64,000 bases of DNA from Microbacterium sp. AG1240 (GTDB lineage Bacteria; Actinomycetota; Actinomycetes; Actinomycetales; Microbacteriaceae). Numbering within the stretch: the first letter of the stretch is position 1; each line of letters starts with the position of its first letter. This document shows positions 31,340 through 39,406 of the stretch, in pieces. A program made the position numbers and the translations under genes. The notes beneath the pieces are model-generated. The model ran no database searches and had not been told where the DNA came from. It saw nothing but the letters and a program-made list of their open reading frames with translations. The stretch is from NCBI RefSeq assembly GCF_003635115.1, contig NZ_RBXJ01000001.1:1550001-1614000 (forward strand). The letters run 5' to 3'.

Positions 31340-31431
31340 CCTCGTCATCCTTCCACGCCACCGGGAGGCCGGCTCGGCCCCTGGTACGCGTCGGAGACCG
31401 ATGGGCACCCGCCCACCGGTTTCCGACGCGA

Positions 31432-32325
31432 TCAGCGGGAGCCGGGCTCGGCGCCCGTCACGATCGGCACGCGCACCGCGCTGCCCCACTCGGTCCATGA
31501 CCCGTCGTAGTTGCGCACGTCGTCGAACCCGAGCAGGTGCTTCAGCACGAACCAGGTGTGGCTCGACCGCTCGCCGATCCGGCAGTAGGCCACGATCGAC
31601 TCGCCGTCGGTGAGCCCCGCGCCGTCGCGATAGATCGCGTCGAGTTCTGCGCGCGACTTGAATCCGCCGTCTTCGGCGACAGCCTTGGCCCACGGCACGT
31701 TCTGCGCCGTTGGGATGTGTCCTGCGCGCAGGGCTCCCTCATCGGGGTAGGCGGGCGCGGTCGTGCGCTCTCCCGAGTACTCCTCGGGGGAACGGACGTC
31801 GATCAGCGGGTGGCCGAGGTGCGACAGCACGTCGTCCTTGTACGCGCGGATCTTGCTGTCGTCGCGCTCGACGACGGGGTAGTCGGTGGCCGTCACGGCG
31901 GTCGCGTCGGTCGTGATCGGACGACCCTCGCCGATCCACTTGTCCCGTCCGCCGTCGAGCAGCCGCACGTCTTCATGACCGAACAGCGAGAAGACCCACA
32001 GTGCGTAGGCGGCCCACCAGTTGTTCTTGTCGCCGTAGATGACGACCGTGTCGTCACGCGAGATGCCCTTGCGGCTCAGAAGCTCGGAGAAACCCGCGCC
32101 GTCGACGTAGTCGCGGACGACCGGGTCGTTCAGCTCGGTGTGCCAGTCGATCTTGACGGAACCGGGGATGTGCCCGGTCTCGTAGAGCAGCACGTCCTCG
32201 TCCGACTCCACGACGACGAGACCGGGCTGGCCGAGGCGGGCTTCGAGCCATTCCCCGGTCACGAGACGGCCGGGCTCGGAGTACTCGGCGAACTTGGACG
32301 ATGTGGTGTCGAATTCGATGGTCAC
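31432..32325 (-). CDS. sseA: Thiosulfate/3-mercaptopyruvate sulfurtransferase
   Basis: A 297-residue protein of two rhodanese domains. The first is inactive-like ([40 protein letters not shown]); the second has [15 protein letters not shown] and the catalytic loop [14 protein letters not shown] with the persulfide-forming Cys. It transfers sulfur from thiosulfate or mercaptopyruvate to cyanide or protein acceptors. Neighbour SufE supports a link to sulfur mobilisation. GTG start at 32325 with a GAGGAG upstream. Confidence 0.9.
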   Translation of the reverse strand: MTIEFDTTSSKFAEYSEPGRLVTGEWLEARLGQPGLVVVESDEDVLLYETGHIPGSVKIDWHTELNDPVVRDYVDGAGFSELLSRKGISRDDTVVIYGDKNNWWAAYALWVFSLFGHEDVRLLDGGRDKWIGEGRPITTDATAVTATDYPVVERDDSKIRAYKDDVLSHLGHPLIDVRSPEEYSGERTTAPAYPDEGALRAGHIPTAQNVPWAKAVAEDGGFKSRAELDAIYRDGAGLTDGESIVAYCRIGERSSHTWFVLKHLLGFDDVRNYDGSWTEWGSAVRVPIVTGAEPGSR

Positions 32326-32447
32326 GGAGGGCTCCTCGGAGTCGGGGCTGCAGTGCGACGGCGTAGGGTGGACACCGCCCTTCCGACCCTATGCGGGCCG
32401 TGATACCAGCGCACTCACTGCGTAAGACTGCGACACAGGACGGCCGA

Positions 32448-33482
32448 ATGACCGCTGCATCCGCCACCACCGGCATCGTCCATCTCGCGGACCGCGATCC
32501 GGCGGTCTCGGGGACCGACATGGTCGCCTCTCTCGTGCCGCCGCCGCAGTTCGACGGCGCGACCTTCGAGTCGTACCGCGCCGACGCCGCGTATTCCTCT
32601 CAGGAGGACGCGAAAGAGCGACTCAGTGCGTTCGCGCAGCCCTCAGCATCCGCCTCTCGCGGGGGGTTCTTCCGGCGCGCGAAGAAGGAGCCCGAGACCA
32701 AGCCGGGCGTCTACCTCGACGGCGGGTTCGGCGTCGGCAAGACGCACCTGTTGGCGGCGATCTTCCACGCCATGCCGGCCCGCCGGAAGTACTTCGGCTC
32801 GTTCATCGAGTACACCGCTCTCGTCGGCGCGCTCGGGTATCAGAAGACCGTCGAGCTGTTCCGCGGCTCCGACCTGCTCTGCATCGACGAGTTCGAGCTC
32901 GACGATCCGGGCGACACCATGGTGATGACCCGACTGCTCGGCGAGCTCGTCACATCGGGCACCCGTCTGGCGGCCACCTCGAACACACCCCCGAACGCGC
33001 TCGGCGAGGGACGTTTCGCGGCGCAGGACTTCCTGCGTGAGATTCAGGCCATGTCGGCGAGTTTCGAAACGCTCCGCATCGACGGAACCGACTACCGCCA
33101 GCGGGCGATCGACGGCGAGGCGAAGGTGTGGACGGATGCCGCGTACACCGAGGCTCTCGACGAGGCCTCGCTGCGGGGCATCGCCTCGGACGACGCATTC
33201 GACGGCCTGGTCGCTCATCTGGCCCGCGTGCACCCCTCCCGCTACCTGCGCCTGCTCGACGGGGTGGACGTCATCGGGTTGCGCGGCGTTCACACGCTCT
33301 ACGACCAGGCCGCGGCCCTCCGGCTCGTCGCCTTCGTCGACCGCGCCTACGACGCGCAGATCCCCATCCGCGCCACGGGGGAGTCGCTGAGCTCGGTGTT
33401 CGGCGACGACATGCTCGCCGGCGGGTACCGCAAGAAGTACCTGCGCGCGGTCTCTCGTCTCGTCGCCCTCACGCACTCCTGA
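32448..33482 (+). CDS. zapE: ZapE/AFG1 family AAA-type ATPase
   Basis: A 344-residue P-loop ATPase. Walker A is GVYLDGGFGVGKTHLLAAIF and Walker B SDLLCIDEFELDDPGDTMV; later SNTPPNALGEGRF and ASFETLRIDGTDYRQR are AFG1-type. In E. coli ZapE interacts with the division ring; AFG1 assists membrane-protein turnover in mitochondria. Actinobacterial members are less studied. The start at 32448 has only a weak AGGAC site. Its stop lies inside the first unit of a tandem repeat. Confidence 0.85.
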   Translation: MTAASATTGIVHLADRDPAVSGTDMVASLVPPPQFDGATFESYRADAAYSSQEDAKERLSAFAQPSASASRGGFFRRAKKEPETKPGVYLDGGFGVGKTHLLAAIFHAMPARRKYFGSFIEYTALVGALGYQKTVELFRGSDLLCIDEFELDDPGDTMVMTRLLGELVTSGTRLAATSNTPPNALGEGRFAAQDFLREIQAMSASFETLRIDGTDYRQRAIDGEAKVWTDAAYTEALDEASLRGIASDDAFDGLVAHLARVHPSRYLRLLDGVDVIGLRGVHTLYDQAAALRLVAFVDRAYDAQIPIRATGESLSSVFGDDMLAGGYRKKYLRAVSRLVALTHS

Positions 33483-33570
33483 CACCGGGGCGAACGCCGC
33501 TCCCGTCGCCGACGCCAGGGCGGGCGTCGCTTTCGTCGCCGACGCCAGGGCGGGCGTCGCTTTCGTCGCG
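33481..33570. repeat. Three-unit 30-bp tandem repeat at the zapE stop
   Basis: Units 33511-33540 and 33541-33570 differ only at the last base; 33481-33510 is a diverged first copy (shared GTCGCC end) and includes part of the zapE stop codon. The unit core is GACGCCAGGGCGGGCGTCGC. Confidence 0.7.
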
Positions 33571-33616
33571 ATCTCGCGGCCGCGCGAAACGCGTTGTTTA
33601 CACGGGCCCGGGTGTT

Positions 33617-33632
33617 GTAACGCCCGCGAAAC
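33617..33632. promoter_or_regulatory. GlnR-like operator upstream of the ammonium transporter
   Basis: GTAAC, six bases, GAAAC fits the actinobacterial GlnR consensus (GTnAC-N6-GAAAC). Two more GAAAC copies lie at 33650-33654 and 33665-33669. The site is 120 bases upstream of the transporter start. Confidence 0.6.
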
Positions 33633-33751
33633 ACGACCCGGCCGACGTTGGAAACCGCGCGTCGCGAAACTGTTGACGCCCCGCGAGATCGCTACCCGAC
33701 ACAGCGCATGCCGCGGGTCCTCAGTAACACGACACACAGATGAGGAACCTC

Positions 33752-34981
33752 ATGGACAGCGGAAATCTCGCCTGGGCCGTCGCCGCAACGGCGCTCGTGC
33801 TCTTTATGACGCCCGGTGTGGCGTTCTTCTACGGCGGTCTGGTCAAGGCCAAGAGCGTCGTCAGCATGATGATGATGAGCTTCGGCGCGCTCGGACTGAT
33901 CAGCGTGCTCTGGATCCTCTACGGCTTCAACATGAGCGCCGTCGACAGCACCTGGGCCTTCGCCGGCAACCCCTTCTCCGACCTCGGTATGGCGTCGCTC
34001 GATGACAACGCCCTCGTCGGGGCCGCCTACGGCGCGACGTTCGCGATCATCACCGTCGCGCTCATCTCGGGTGCGATCGCCGACCGCGCCAAGTTCGGCG
34101 CCTGGATGATCTTCGCCGGCATCTGGGCCACGGTGGTCTACTTCCCCGTCGCCGCCTGGGTCTGGGGCGGGGGCTGGATCATGGGCCTCGGTGAGACCTT
34201 CGGCTTCGACGTCGGCGTCATCGACTATGCCGGCGGAACCGCGGTGCACATCAACGCCGGTGCCGCCGCTCTCGCCCTCTCGCTCGTCCTCGGACGCCGG
34301 GTGCTCTTCCAGAAGGGCGTCCACAAGCCCCATAACGTGCCGCTCGTCATGCTCGGGGCCGCGATCCTGTGGTTCGGCTGGTTCGGCTTCAACGCCGGCG
34401 CCGAGGGCACGTTCGGCCTGCTGGGCACGGAGGACTCGTCGGTCGGCCTCATCATCGTCAACACGATCGGTGCGACCGCGGCCGCCATCATCGGTTGGCT
34501 CATCGTCGAGAAGCTCAAGGACGGCAAGGCCACGTCGGTCGGCGCCGCATCCGGTGCCGTCGCCGGTCTGGTTGCGATCACCCCCGCGTGCGCGAACCTG
34601 ACCCCCGGCTGGGCTCTGCTGCTCGGCATCCTCACCGGTGCCGTCTGTGCCCTCGCCATCGAGCTCAAGTGGAAGTGGGGCTTCGACGACTCGCTCGACG
34701 TGGTCGGCATCCACCTCGTCGGCGGCCTCATCGGAACCATCTACCTCGGATTCTTCGCCACCGAGACCGGCCTGTTCGTCGGCGGCAACGCCGACCAGCT
34801 GGTCGTGCAGGTCATCGCCGCGCTCGGCGTGCTGATCTACTCCTTCGTCGTCGCCTTCATCATCGGCTTCGCGATCGAGAAGACCATCGGATTCCGCGTC
34901 AAGAACGAAGACGAGATCGCCGGGATCGACACCACCGTCCACGGTGAGGAGGGCTACGCCCTCATCGAGACCACCCCCTGA
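33752..34981 (+). CDS. amt: Ammonium transporter (Amt family)
   Basis: A 409-residue protein with eleven predicted transmembrane helices. Family blocks include TPGVAFFYGGLVKAKSVV, DYAGGTAVHINAGAAALALS, PLVMLGAAILWFGWFGFNAG and HLVGGLIGTIYLGFF, with the two pore histidines (in VHINAGAA and GIHLVGG). It imports ammonium when nitrogen is scarce. The ATG at 33752 is preferred over 33740 because GAGGAA precedes it by seven bases. A GlnR-like box lies upstream. No glnK or glnD follows, unlike the classical operon. Confidence 0.93.
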   Translation: MDSGNLAWAVAATALVLFMTPGVAFFYGGLVKAKSVVSMMMMSFGALGLISVLWILYGFNMSAVDSTWAFAGNPFSDLGMASLDDNALVGAAYGATFAIITVALISGAIADRAKFGAWMIFAGIWATVVYFPVAAWVWGGGWIMGLGETFGFDVGVIDYAGGTAVHINAGAAALALSLVLGRRVLFQKGVHKPHNVPLVMLGAAILWFGWFGFNAGAEGTFGLLGTEDSSVGLIIVNTIGATAAAIIGWLIVEKLKDGKATSVGAASGAVAGLVAITPACANLTPGWALLLGILTGAVCALAIELKWKWGFDDSLDVVGIHLVGGLIGTIYLGFFATETGLFVGGNADQLVVQVIAALGVLIYSFVVAFIIGFAIEKTIGFRVKNEDEIAGIDTTVHGEEGYALIETTP

Positions 34982-34995
34982 CCACGACACCCCAG

Positions 34996-35031
34996 GGACG
35001 GCGTCGCGGGCTTCGGCCTGCGGCGCCGTCC
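34996..35031 (+). terminator. Terminator after amt
   Basis: GGACGGCG (34996-35003) pairs with CGCCGTCC (35024-35031), followed by a short TTTT run at 35034-35037. Confidence 0.7.
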
Positions 35032-35048
35032 GTGTTTTCGCGCCGGTC

Positions 35049-35054
35049 TAGGGT
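35049..35054 (+). promoter_or_regulatory. Leaderless-type -10 element of the PemK/MazF-like gene
   Basis: TAGGGT ends six bases before the GTG at 35061. Confidence 0.5.
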
Positions 35055-35060
35055 GGCGGG

Positions 35061-35594
35061 GTGAGTCTCCTCCGCCGCCTCGGTTCCGTTCTCGTCCGCG
35101 CCCTGCGACCGAGCGGGGGTGCGCCCGTCTCCAGCTCCGCCCGCGTGACCGGCGTCGACAGCCCCGGACAGTCGGGACTGACCGCCACGAGGGCGGTGCG
35201 GCCGCCGTCGGCCCGAGGACTGACGATCGCGTACGCGCCGATGCGCGACGGCGACGCGGACGCCGGCGAGATCGTGTGGACCTGGGTTCCGTACGAGGAG
35301 AATGACGGACGCGGCAAGGACCGCCCCGTCCTGGTGATCGCGCAGCAGGACTCCGAGCACGTGTACGCCGTGCGCCTCACGAGCACCCCGCACCAGGGCT
35401 CGAGCGACTTCGTGCCGCTCGGAGCGGGGGAGTGGGACCCGCAGCGGCGCCCCTCGTGGGTGGACATCGAGCAGCTCTACAGCGTTCACGTGCGCGGCCT
35501 GCGCCGCGAAGCATCCGCTCTTCCGCGCGATCGTTTCGCCGTCGTCGCGGCAGCCCTGCGTCAGCGCTACGGATGGCGAGTCTCCGCGCGCTGA
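35061..35594 (+). CDS. PemK/MazF-like toxin-family protein without antitoxin partner
   Basis: A 177-residue protein. About 65 residues of Arg/Ser-rich, probably disordered N-terminus precede a PemK/MazF-type barrel core with AGEIVWTWVPYEENDGRGKD and RPVLVIAQQDSEHVYAVRLT. The family includes mRNA interferases of type II toxin-antitoxin systems. No small antitoxin gene lies next to it, and such solitary members are common in Microbacteriaceae, so toxicity should not be assumed. Leaderless-type promoter and GTG start. Confidence 0.72.
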   Translation: MSLLRRLGSVLVRALRPSGGAPVSSSARVTGVDSPGQSGLTATRAVRPPSARGLTIAYAPMRDGDADAGEIVWTWVPYEENDGRGKDRPVLVIAQQDSEHVYAVRLTSTPHQGSSDFVPLGAGEWDPQRRPSWVDIEQLYSVHVRGLRREASALPRDRFAVVAAALRQRYGWRVSAR

Positions 35595-35611
35595 CCGCGC
35601 GCCCGGACCTC

Positions 35612-35674
35612 GAGACACGCTTTCCGGCCGAAACACCACGCCTGGCGGTGTTTCTCAGCCGCAAGGGGTGTCTC
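35612..35674. repeat. Nested inverted repeat (two-level palindrome)
   Basis: Outer arms GAGACAC (35612-35618) and GTGTCTC (35668-35674) enclose inner arms GAAACACC (35630-35637) and GGTGTTTC (35647-35654). It lies in the non-coding stretch between the PemK-like gene and a tRNA and could be a dispersed repeat or a terminator. Confidence 0.6.
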
Positions 35675-35821
35675 ACCGTCGGACGGATGCTGCGCCGGGA
35701 AAGTCGGCCGCGAGGTATGCCCGGACGTTCGTCGAGCCGGCCGGGATCTCCCGCCATGCGAGATCGCGAAACGGTGCAGCTCACGCTTGTCTCCTCCGCG
35801 CGTGAACACGAGGTGGCAACT

Positions 35822-35848
35822 GAAAACCCCCGGCGAACCGGGGGTTTC
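35822..35848 (-). terminator. Terminator of the minus-strand tRNA-Val
   Basis: AAACCCCCGG (35824-35833), loop CGAA, CCGGGGGTTT (35838-35847); on the minus strand the RNA ends in a U run (TTTTC). Nearly identical to the terminator at 36386-36412. Confidence 0.75.
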
Positions 35849-35852
35849 GTGG

Positions 35853-35925
35853 TGGGCGATGCGGGACTTGAACCCACGACCTCTTCCGTGTGAAGGAAGC
35901 GCGCTACCAGCTGCGCCAATCGCCC
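35853..35925 (-). tRNA. tRNA-Val (anticodon CAC)
   Basis: The minus strand forms a full cloverleaf: acceptor GGGCGAT/ATCGCCC, anticodon stem CTTCC/GGAAG with loop TTCACAC (anticodon CAC, reading GUG), T loop GTTCAAGTC-like and discriminator A. Confidence 0.9.
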
Positions 35926-36072
35926 TGACGCCCCGAAGGGCTTCATCGATCGTACCCGATCCACGAGCCTTCCATGGACGCCGGAGGGCTCGACACGCGG
36001 GTGGCGTCTCGGTTTGTCGCTGCGCTCGGAATGGGCTAAAGTCGTACGAGTGCCCGGGGCAACCAGGGACAC

Positions 36073-36144
36073 GCGGATGTAGCGCAGTGGTAGCGCATCA
36101 CCTTGCCAAGGTGAGGGTCGCGAGTTCGAATCTCGTCATCCGCT
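36073..36144 (+). tRNA. tRNA-Gly (anticodon GCC)
   Basis: Acceptor GCGGATG/CATCCGC, anticodon stem TCACC/GGTGA with loop TTGCCAA (anticodon GCC), T stem GCGAG/CTCGT with TTCGAAT loop. First of three plus-strand tRNAs. Confidence 0.93.
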
Positions 36145-36210
36145 CGAGTGCGAGGTCGTCAGACGGAGTGATCCGGAAGGCGACCACGACACGTGGGCCG
36201 AACCCCACGC

Positions 36211-36281
36211 GGTGGCGTGGCCGAGCGGCTAGGCACCGGCCTGCAAAGCCGTTTACACGGGTTCGAATCCCGTCGCCACCT
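36211..36281 (+). tRNA. tRNA-Cys (anticodon GCA)
   Basis: Acceptor GGTGGCG/CGCCACC, anticodon loop CTGCAAA (GCA), T stem CGGG with TTCGAAT loop, discriminator T. Sixty-six bases after tRNA-Gly. Confidence 0.93.
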
Positions 36282-36308
36282 CGACGACAACTGAATAGCC
36301 CATTTCGG

Positions 36309-36380
36309 GCGCGATTGGCGCAGCGGTAGCGCGCTTCCCTGACACGGAAGAGGTCACTGGTTCGATCCCAGTATCGCGCA
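36309..36380 (+). tRNA. tRNA-Val (anticodon GAC)
   Basis: Acceptor GCGCGAT/ATCGCGC, anticodon stem CTTCC/GGAAG with loop CTGACAC (GAC), T stem ACTGG/CCAGT, discriminator A. Last of the plus-strand tRNA cluster and directly followed by a terminator. Confidence 0.93.
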
Positions 36381-36385
36381 CAGAC

Positions 36386-36412
36386 AAACCCCCGGGAAAC
36401 CGGGGGTTTTTT
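36386..36412 (+). terminator. Terminator of the Gly-Cys-Val tRNA cluster
   Basis: AAACCCCCGG, loop GAAA, CCGGGGGTTT followed by further T residues: a classical intrinsic terminator. Confidence 0.85.
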
Positions 36413-36426
36413 CGTTTCCGCGGACG

Positions 36427-36448
36427 TCTGGGCAATATCTGGGCAATA
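36427..36448. repeat. Tandem 11-bp repeat beside the tRNA-Val
   Basis: TCTGGGCAATA occurs twice back to back, starting 47 bases past the tRNA-Val 3' end. Could be a scar or accessory binding site of an element that once inserted at the tRNA. Confidence 0.5.
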
Positions 36449-36617
36449 CGCCACTGCACGGTGCGCCCGGACAATAGTCTCGAGCCGTTCCGTGCGCGAA
36501 TACCCAAACAGAACGGATCGCCTTTTCGGAGTTGTGCGGCCTCGTTCCGATACTCCACACTGATCTCGGATGCTCCATGTCGCGAGCGTCCTCGCGATCC
36601 TGGGGGATTTTCACTTC

Positions 36618-37457
36618 ATGCGTCTACACACGCGCGTCGGCAGCGCCGCTATTGCTTTCCTGCTTCTCATGACTCTCGCACCCGCTGCGGCGACCGCCCT
36701 CGAATCCTCATCGGCCGAGTCGTTCCAAGACTGGGACGTTCCGAGAAATCAAGCTTCCGCCGCGACCACGTCAGTCGAATCCGCAGCTGCCGTCGACCCC
36801 ACGCCGGTGTACAGGTTCTGGAGCCCGGTCTACCAAGCGCACTTCTTCACCACGGATGTTGCCGAGCGTGATGCCATCAACGCACGGTGGTCCAATATCT
36901 GGACGTACGAAGGGCCCCGGTACACCGCGTTTTCGACACAGGTGGCTGGCACCATTCCTTTGTACCGATTCTGGTCCGCACAGCTGAATGGCCACTTCTA
37001 CACCGCTGACGTGTCCGAACGAGACGCGGTCATCGCTCGATGGCCCGACACGTGGTCCTACGAAGGGGTCGCTTACTACGTCTATCCGAACACCACCAGT
37101 ACCCCGGACACTGTCCCGGTCGCGCGGTTCTGGAGCTCCGTCTCTCAGCATCACTTCTACACCGCGAGCGTGACGGAGCGCGATGGCGTCATCCGCAACT
37201 GGTCCGCCACCTGGTCATACGAGGGCGACAACTTCCGAGTCCCCGCGGCTGGCGTCCCCGTCGACCAGCCGCCTGCCCCGAACCCCGGCCCCTCCCAGCC
37301 GGGCAACCCCGGAGACACCAAGAATTGCTCCGACTTCCGCAACTACGCAGAGGCGAAGTCGTGGTTTGACACGTATTACCCGTACTACGGGGACATCGCC
37401 AAGCTCGACGGGAACAACGACGGGATTCCCTGCGAGAGTCTTCCGGGGGCACCATAG
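36618..37457 (+). CDS. Secreted protein: three DUF5648-type repeats and an excalibur domain
   Basis: A 279-residue exported protein. A signal peptide spans about residues 1-30 (MRLHTRVGSAAIAFLLLMTL, APAAATALES). Three repeats of about 42 residues follow, each of the form (V/L)YRFWS...HF(F/Y)T.(D/S)V.ERD....W...W.YEG; at the C-terminus is a calcium-binding excalibur-like motif (NCSDFRNYAEAKSW, then KLDGNNDGIPCESL). DUF5648 is found in extracellular proteins, often with enzymes. Possible envelope or adhesion role. The sequence is less GC-rich than its neighbours and lies beside tRNA genes, which fits lateral transfer. ATG at 36618 chosen because it starts the signal peptide. Confidence 0.78.
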   Translation: MRLHTRVGSAAIAFLLLMTLAPAAATALESSSAESFQDWDVPRNQASAATTSVESAAAVDPTPVYRFWSPVYQAHFFTTDVAERDAINARWSNIWTYEGPRYTAFSTQVAGTIPLYRFWSAQLNGHFYTADVSERDAVIARWPDTWSYEGVAYYVYPNTTSTPDTVPVARFWSSVSQHHFYTASVTERDGVIRNWSATWSYEGDNFRVPAAGVPVDQPPAPNPGPSQPGNPGDTKNCSDFRNYAEAKSWFDTYYPYYGDIAKLDGNNDGIPCESLPGAP

Positions 37458-37523
37458 GTCCTCAACCCGTTCGACAACGCCGATTGCTCGGTGACGGTCA
37501 GGCAGGGAGCGGTGAGCGGCAGG

Positions 37524-37529
37524 TACGCT
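37524..37529 (+). promoter_or_regulatory. Leaderless-type -10 element of the XRE/ImmA operon
   Basis: TACGCT ends six bases before the GTG at 37536. Confidence 0.5.
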
Positions 37530-37535
37530 AGGCCC

Positions 37536-37979
37536 GTGTCGGCGAACGAACCTGAGGAGCAGCAGCAGTCTGCGACTGAACTGCTCGCCAATCGCCTGCG
37601 CACGCTCATGGATGTCGTCGAGGCGCGCACCGGGGAAGAGGTCACCTTCACCGCCATCTCCGACTATCTCTCCGGCCGCGGCGTGACGCTGAGCCGGTCG
37701 CGGTGGTCGTACATCCTCAACGGGCACCGCCCCATCGACGACGTGGCGCTGCTGGATGCGCTGTCCGACTTCTTCGACACTCCCAACGGATACCTTCGCG
37801 GCGAGGCCGGGACCCCCGAGCCGATCTCCGCACAGCTCGACCTCGTGCGAGCGATGCGCGCCGCCAAAGTGCGCTCCTTCGCCGCACGCACGCTCGGAGA
37901 CCTCTCTCCGGAGACCTTGAGCGCCATCACCATCTACCTGGACGAGGAAGCAGCGCGCGTCTCCGGACCGCAGAGCTGA
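37536..37979 (+). CDS. XRE-like helix-turn-helix regulator
   Basis: A 147-residue DNA-binding protein, first gene of a four-gene operon. The HTH region is EEVTFTAISDYLSGRGVTLS followed by RSRWSYILNGHRPIDDVALL, ending near the conserved LDALSDFFDTPNGYL. The C-terminal helix (about residues 95-147) may dimerise. XRE proteins paired with ImmA-type proteases act as repressors that the protease cuts. GTG at 37536 is set by the leaderless -10; an upstream in-frame start at 37491 is less likely. Confidence 0.8.
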   Translation: MSANEPEEQQQSATELLANRLRTLMDVVEARTGEEVTFTAISDYLSGRGVTLSRSRWSYILNGHRPIDDVALLDALSDFFDTPNGYLRGEAGTPEPISAQLDLVRAMRAAKVRSFAARTLGDLSPETLSAITIYLDEEAARVSGPQS

Positions 37980-37988
37980 GGACATTCC

Positions 37989-38456
37989 ATGCGAGCTTGG
38001 ATCGAAGAAGGCCGACCGCACCTGCCCGTCGACATCGAGCCCGGCATCACACTCGCCGAGCTGACACACCGCGTTCAGGCGGCCCGAGGCAGGCCGTTGC
38101 GGATCGACGAGCTACCCGCCCTTTCCGACGGCGACGGAGCGCTCTGCGGCCTCTGGCTCGCGACCGACGACGTCGACATCATCCTCCACGCCCCCAGCGA
38201 GTCGAAGCTGCACCGCGAGCAGTTCATCCTTCATGAGCTCTCGCACATGCTGCTGCTCCATGACCGGGTCGACGACAAGGTCGAGTACGTCACGAGAAGC
38301 GTCCTCCCCGATCTGGAGCCGGCCACCGTCATCAAGGCGCTCGCGCGAGACAGCATCAACGACGAATACGAGCGACGGGCCGAACGCCTCGCCGACGTCA
38401 TCGCCACGTACATCCGCAGCCAGCCCGTGTCGAGGTTCTCGGAGATCTTCGGCTGA
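37989..38456 (+). CDS. ImmA/IrrE family metallopeptidase
   Basis: A 155-residue zinc-peptidase-like protein. The HExxH motif is in FILHELSHMLLLHD and a likely third ligand lies in DEYERRAERLADVIATYI. Members such as ImmA and IrrE/PprI cleave XRE-type repressors, triggering ICE excision or DNA-damage response. Here the regulator is next door. It begins ten bases after the XRE stop and its own stop overlaps the membrane-protein start (TGATG). Confidence 0.85.
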   Translation: MRAWIEEGRPHLPVDIEPGITLAELTHRVQAARGRPLRIDELPALSDGDGALCGLWLATDDVDIILHAPSESKLHREQFILHELSHMLLLHDRVDDKVEYVTRSVLPDLEPATVIKALARDSINDEYERRAERLADVIATYIRSQPVSRFSEIFG

Positions 38457-39406
38457 TGGTCGAACTCATCGTCAGCGCCCTCATGTGGGCGCTCGTCGTC
38501 GTCCTCGTCGTCTTCCGCCGCGCCCGGAAAGAACGCTCGGTCCTGTACGCGGCCATCACGATCGCCGTCACCATGATGCTCAACGACGACGACCTCTACG
38601 TGCTCGTCGACGGATGGTTCGGCGCCCGCGACGTCGTGCACCTGTTCAGCGCCATCATTCTCATGGTCGGCGTGCACTTCCTCGCCCAGGGGATATCCCG
38701 CGCCGGCGCCCCGCGATATCTTCGCGGCATCCCCGCGCTGATCGTGCTGTGGGCCGCCATCGTCGTCACCACGGTCGCGTTCTTCCTCGTGCCGCATCGA
38801 GGCGGAACCAGCGAGAGCTTCATGCGCGTATACGGCGACTACCCGGCGGCCGCGGTGTACTCCTGCGCTCAATACGTCTACTTCCTGATCGTCTTCAGCG
38901 CGCTGCTCCTGACCGCTGTGGCGGCCATCCGTCACAGCACCCTGACGAGAGAGCGGGTCGCGGGCGCGCTCCTGCTCGTCGGGTCGCTCTGCACGATGGC
39001 CCTGTCCGTGACCGTCATCGGAATGAGCACCGCTCAACTCGTCGGCGGGCTCCCCGCGGCCGAGCCGTGGCGACCGGCCTACTACACCCTTCAGATCGGC
39101 ACCTTCCTCTTCCTCACCGCCGGGCTGGCGTCGGCGCCGATCGCCCGATGGGTGGGGCAGTCGCGACAGGAGCGTGATGTGCGGCGGTACCTCGACCGCA
39201 TCACCCCGCTCTGGCAGGAGGCGATCGAGGCTCGCGCGTCGCTCCGCCTCGAGACCGCCGAGGTGGACTCCACGCACCGCCTGCACCGCCGCATCGTGGA
39301 GATCCGCGATGCCGCCATGGACCGACGGAACGAGTTCGCTCTCACCGCCGACGATCGTCGACTGCTCGCCGAGGCGGAGGACCGGCTCGGCGCAGGCGCG
39401 ATGTGA
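38456..39406 (+). CDS. Seven-helix membrane protein with cytosolic C-terminal domain (MAB_1171c-like)
   Basis: A 316-residue protein with about seven transmembrane helices in the first 230 residues (starting MVELIVSALMWALVVVLVVF; later ones include VVHLFSAIILMVGVHFLAQ and IPALIVLWAAIVVTTVAFFL). A cytosolic helical domain follows (QSRQERDVRRYLDRITPLWQ, LHRRIVEIRDAAMDRRNEFA). This resembles actinobacterial MAB_1171c-type proteins, whose function is not known and which are often next to XRE and ImmA genes. A sensor or transporter role is inferred. Overlaps the next gene by four bases (GTGA). Confidence 0.72.
   Translation: MVELIVSALMWALVVVLVVFRRARKERSVLYAAITIAVTMMLNDDDLYVLVDGWFGARDVVHLFSAIILMVGVHFLAQGISRAGAPRYLRGIPALIVLWAAIVVTTVAFFLVPHRGGTSESFMRVYGDYPAAAVYSCAQYVYFLIVFSALLLTAVAAIRHSTLTRERVAGALLLVGSLCTMALSVTVIGMSTAQLVGGLPAAEPWRPAYYTLQIGTFLFLTAGLASAPIARWVGQSRQERDVRRYLDRITPLWQEAIEARASLRLETAEVDSTHRLHRRIVEIRDAAMDRRNEFALTADDRRLLAEAEDRLGAGAM

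Noticed and set aside
33511..33570. Tandem repeat as a CRISPR array
   Set aside because: Units are directly adjacent with no spacers and no cas genes are near.
35822..36412. The two near-identical hairpins around the tRNAs as a transposon's inverted ends
   Set aside because: Each fits an intrinsic terminator directly after its tRNA; no transposase lies between.
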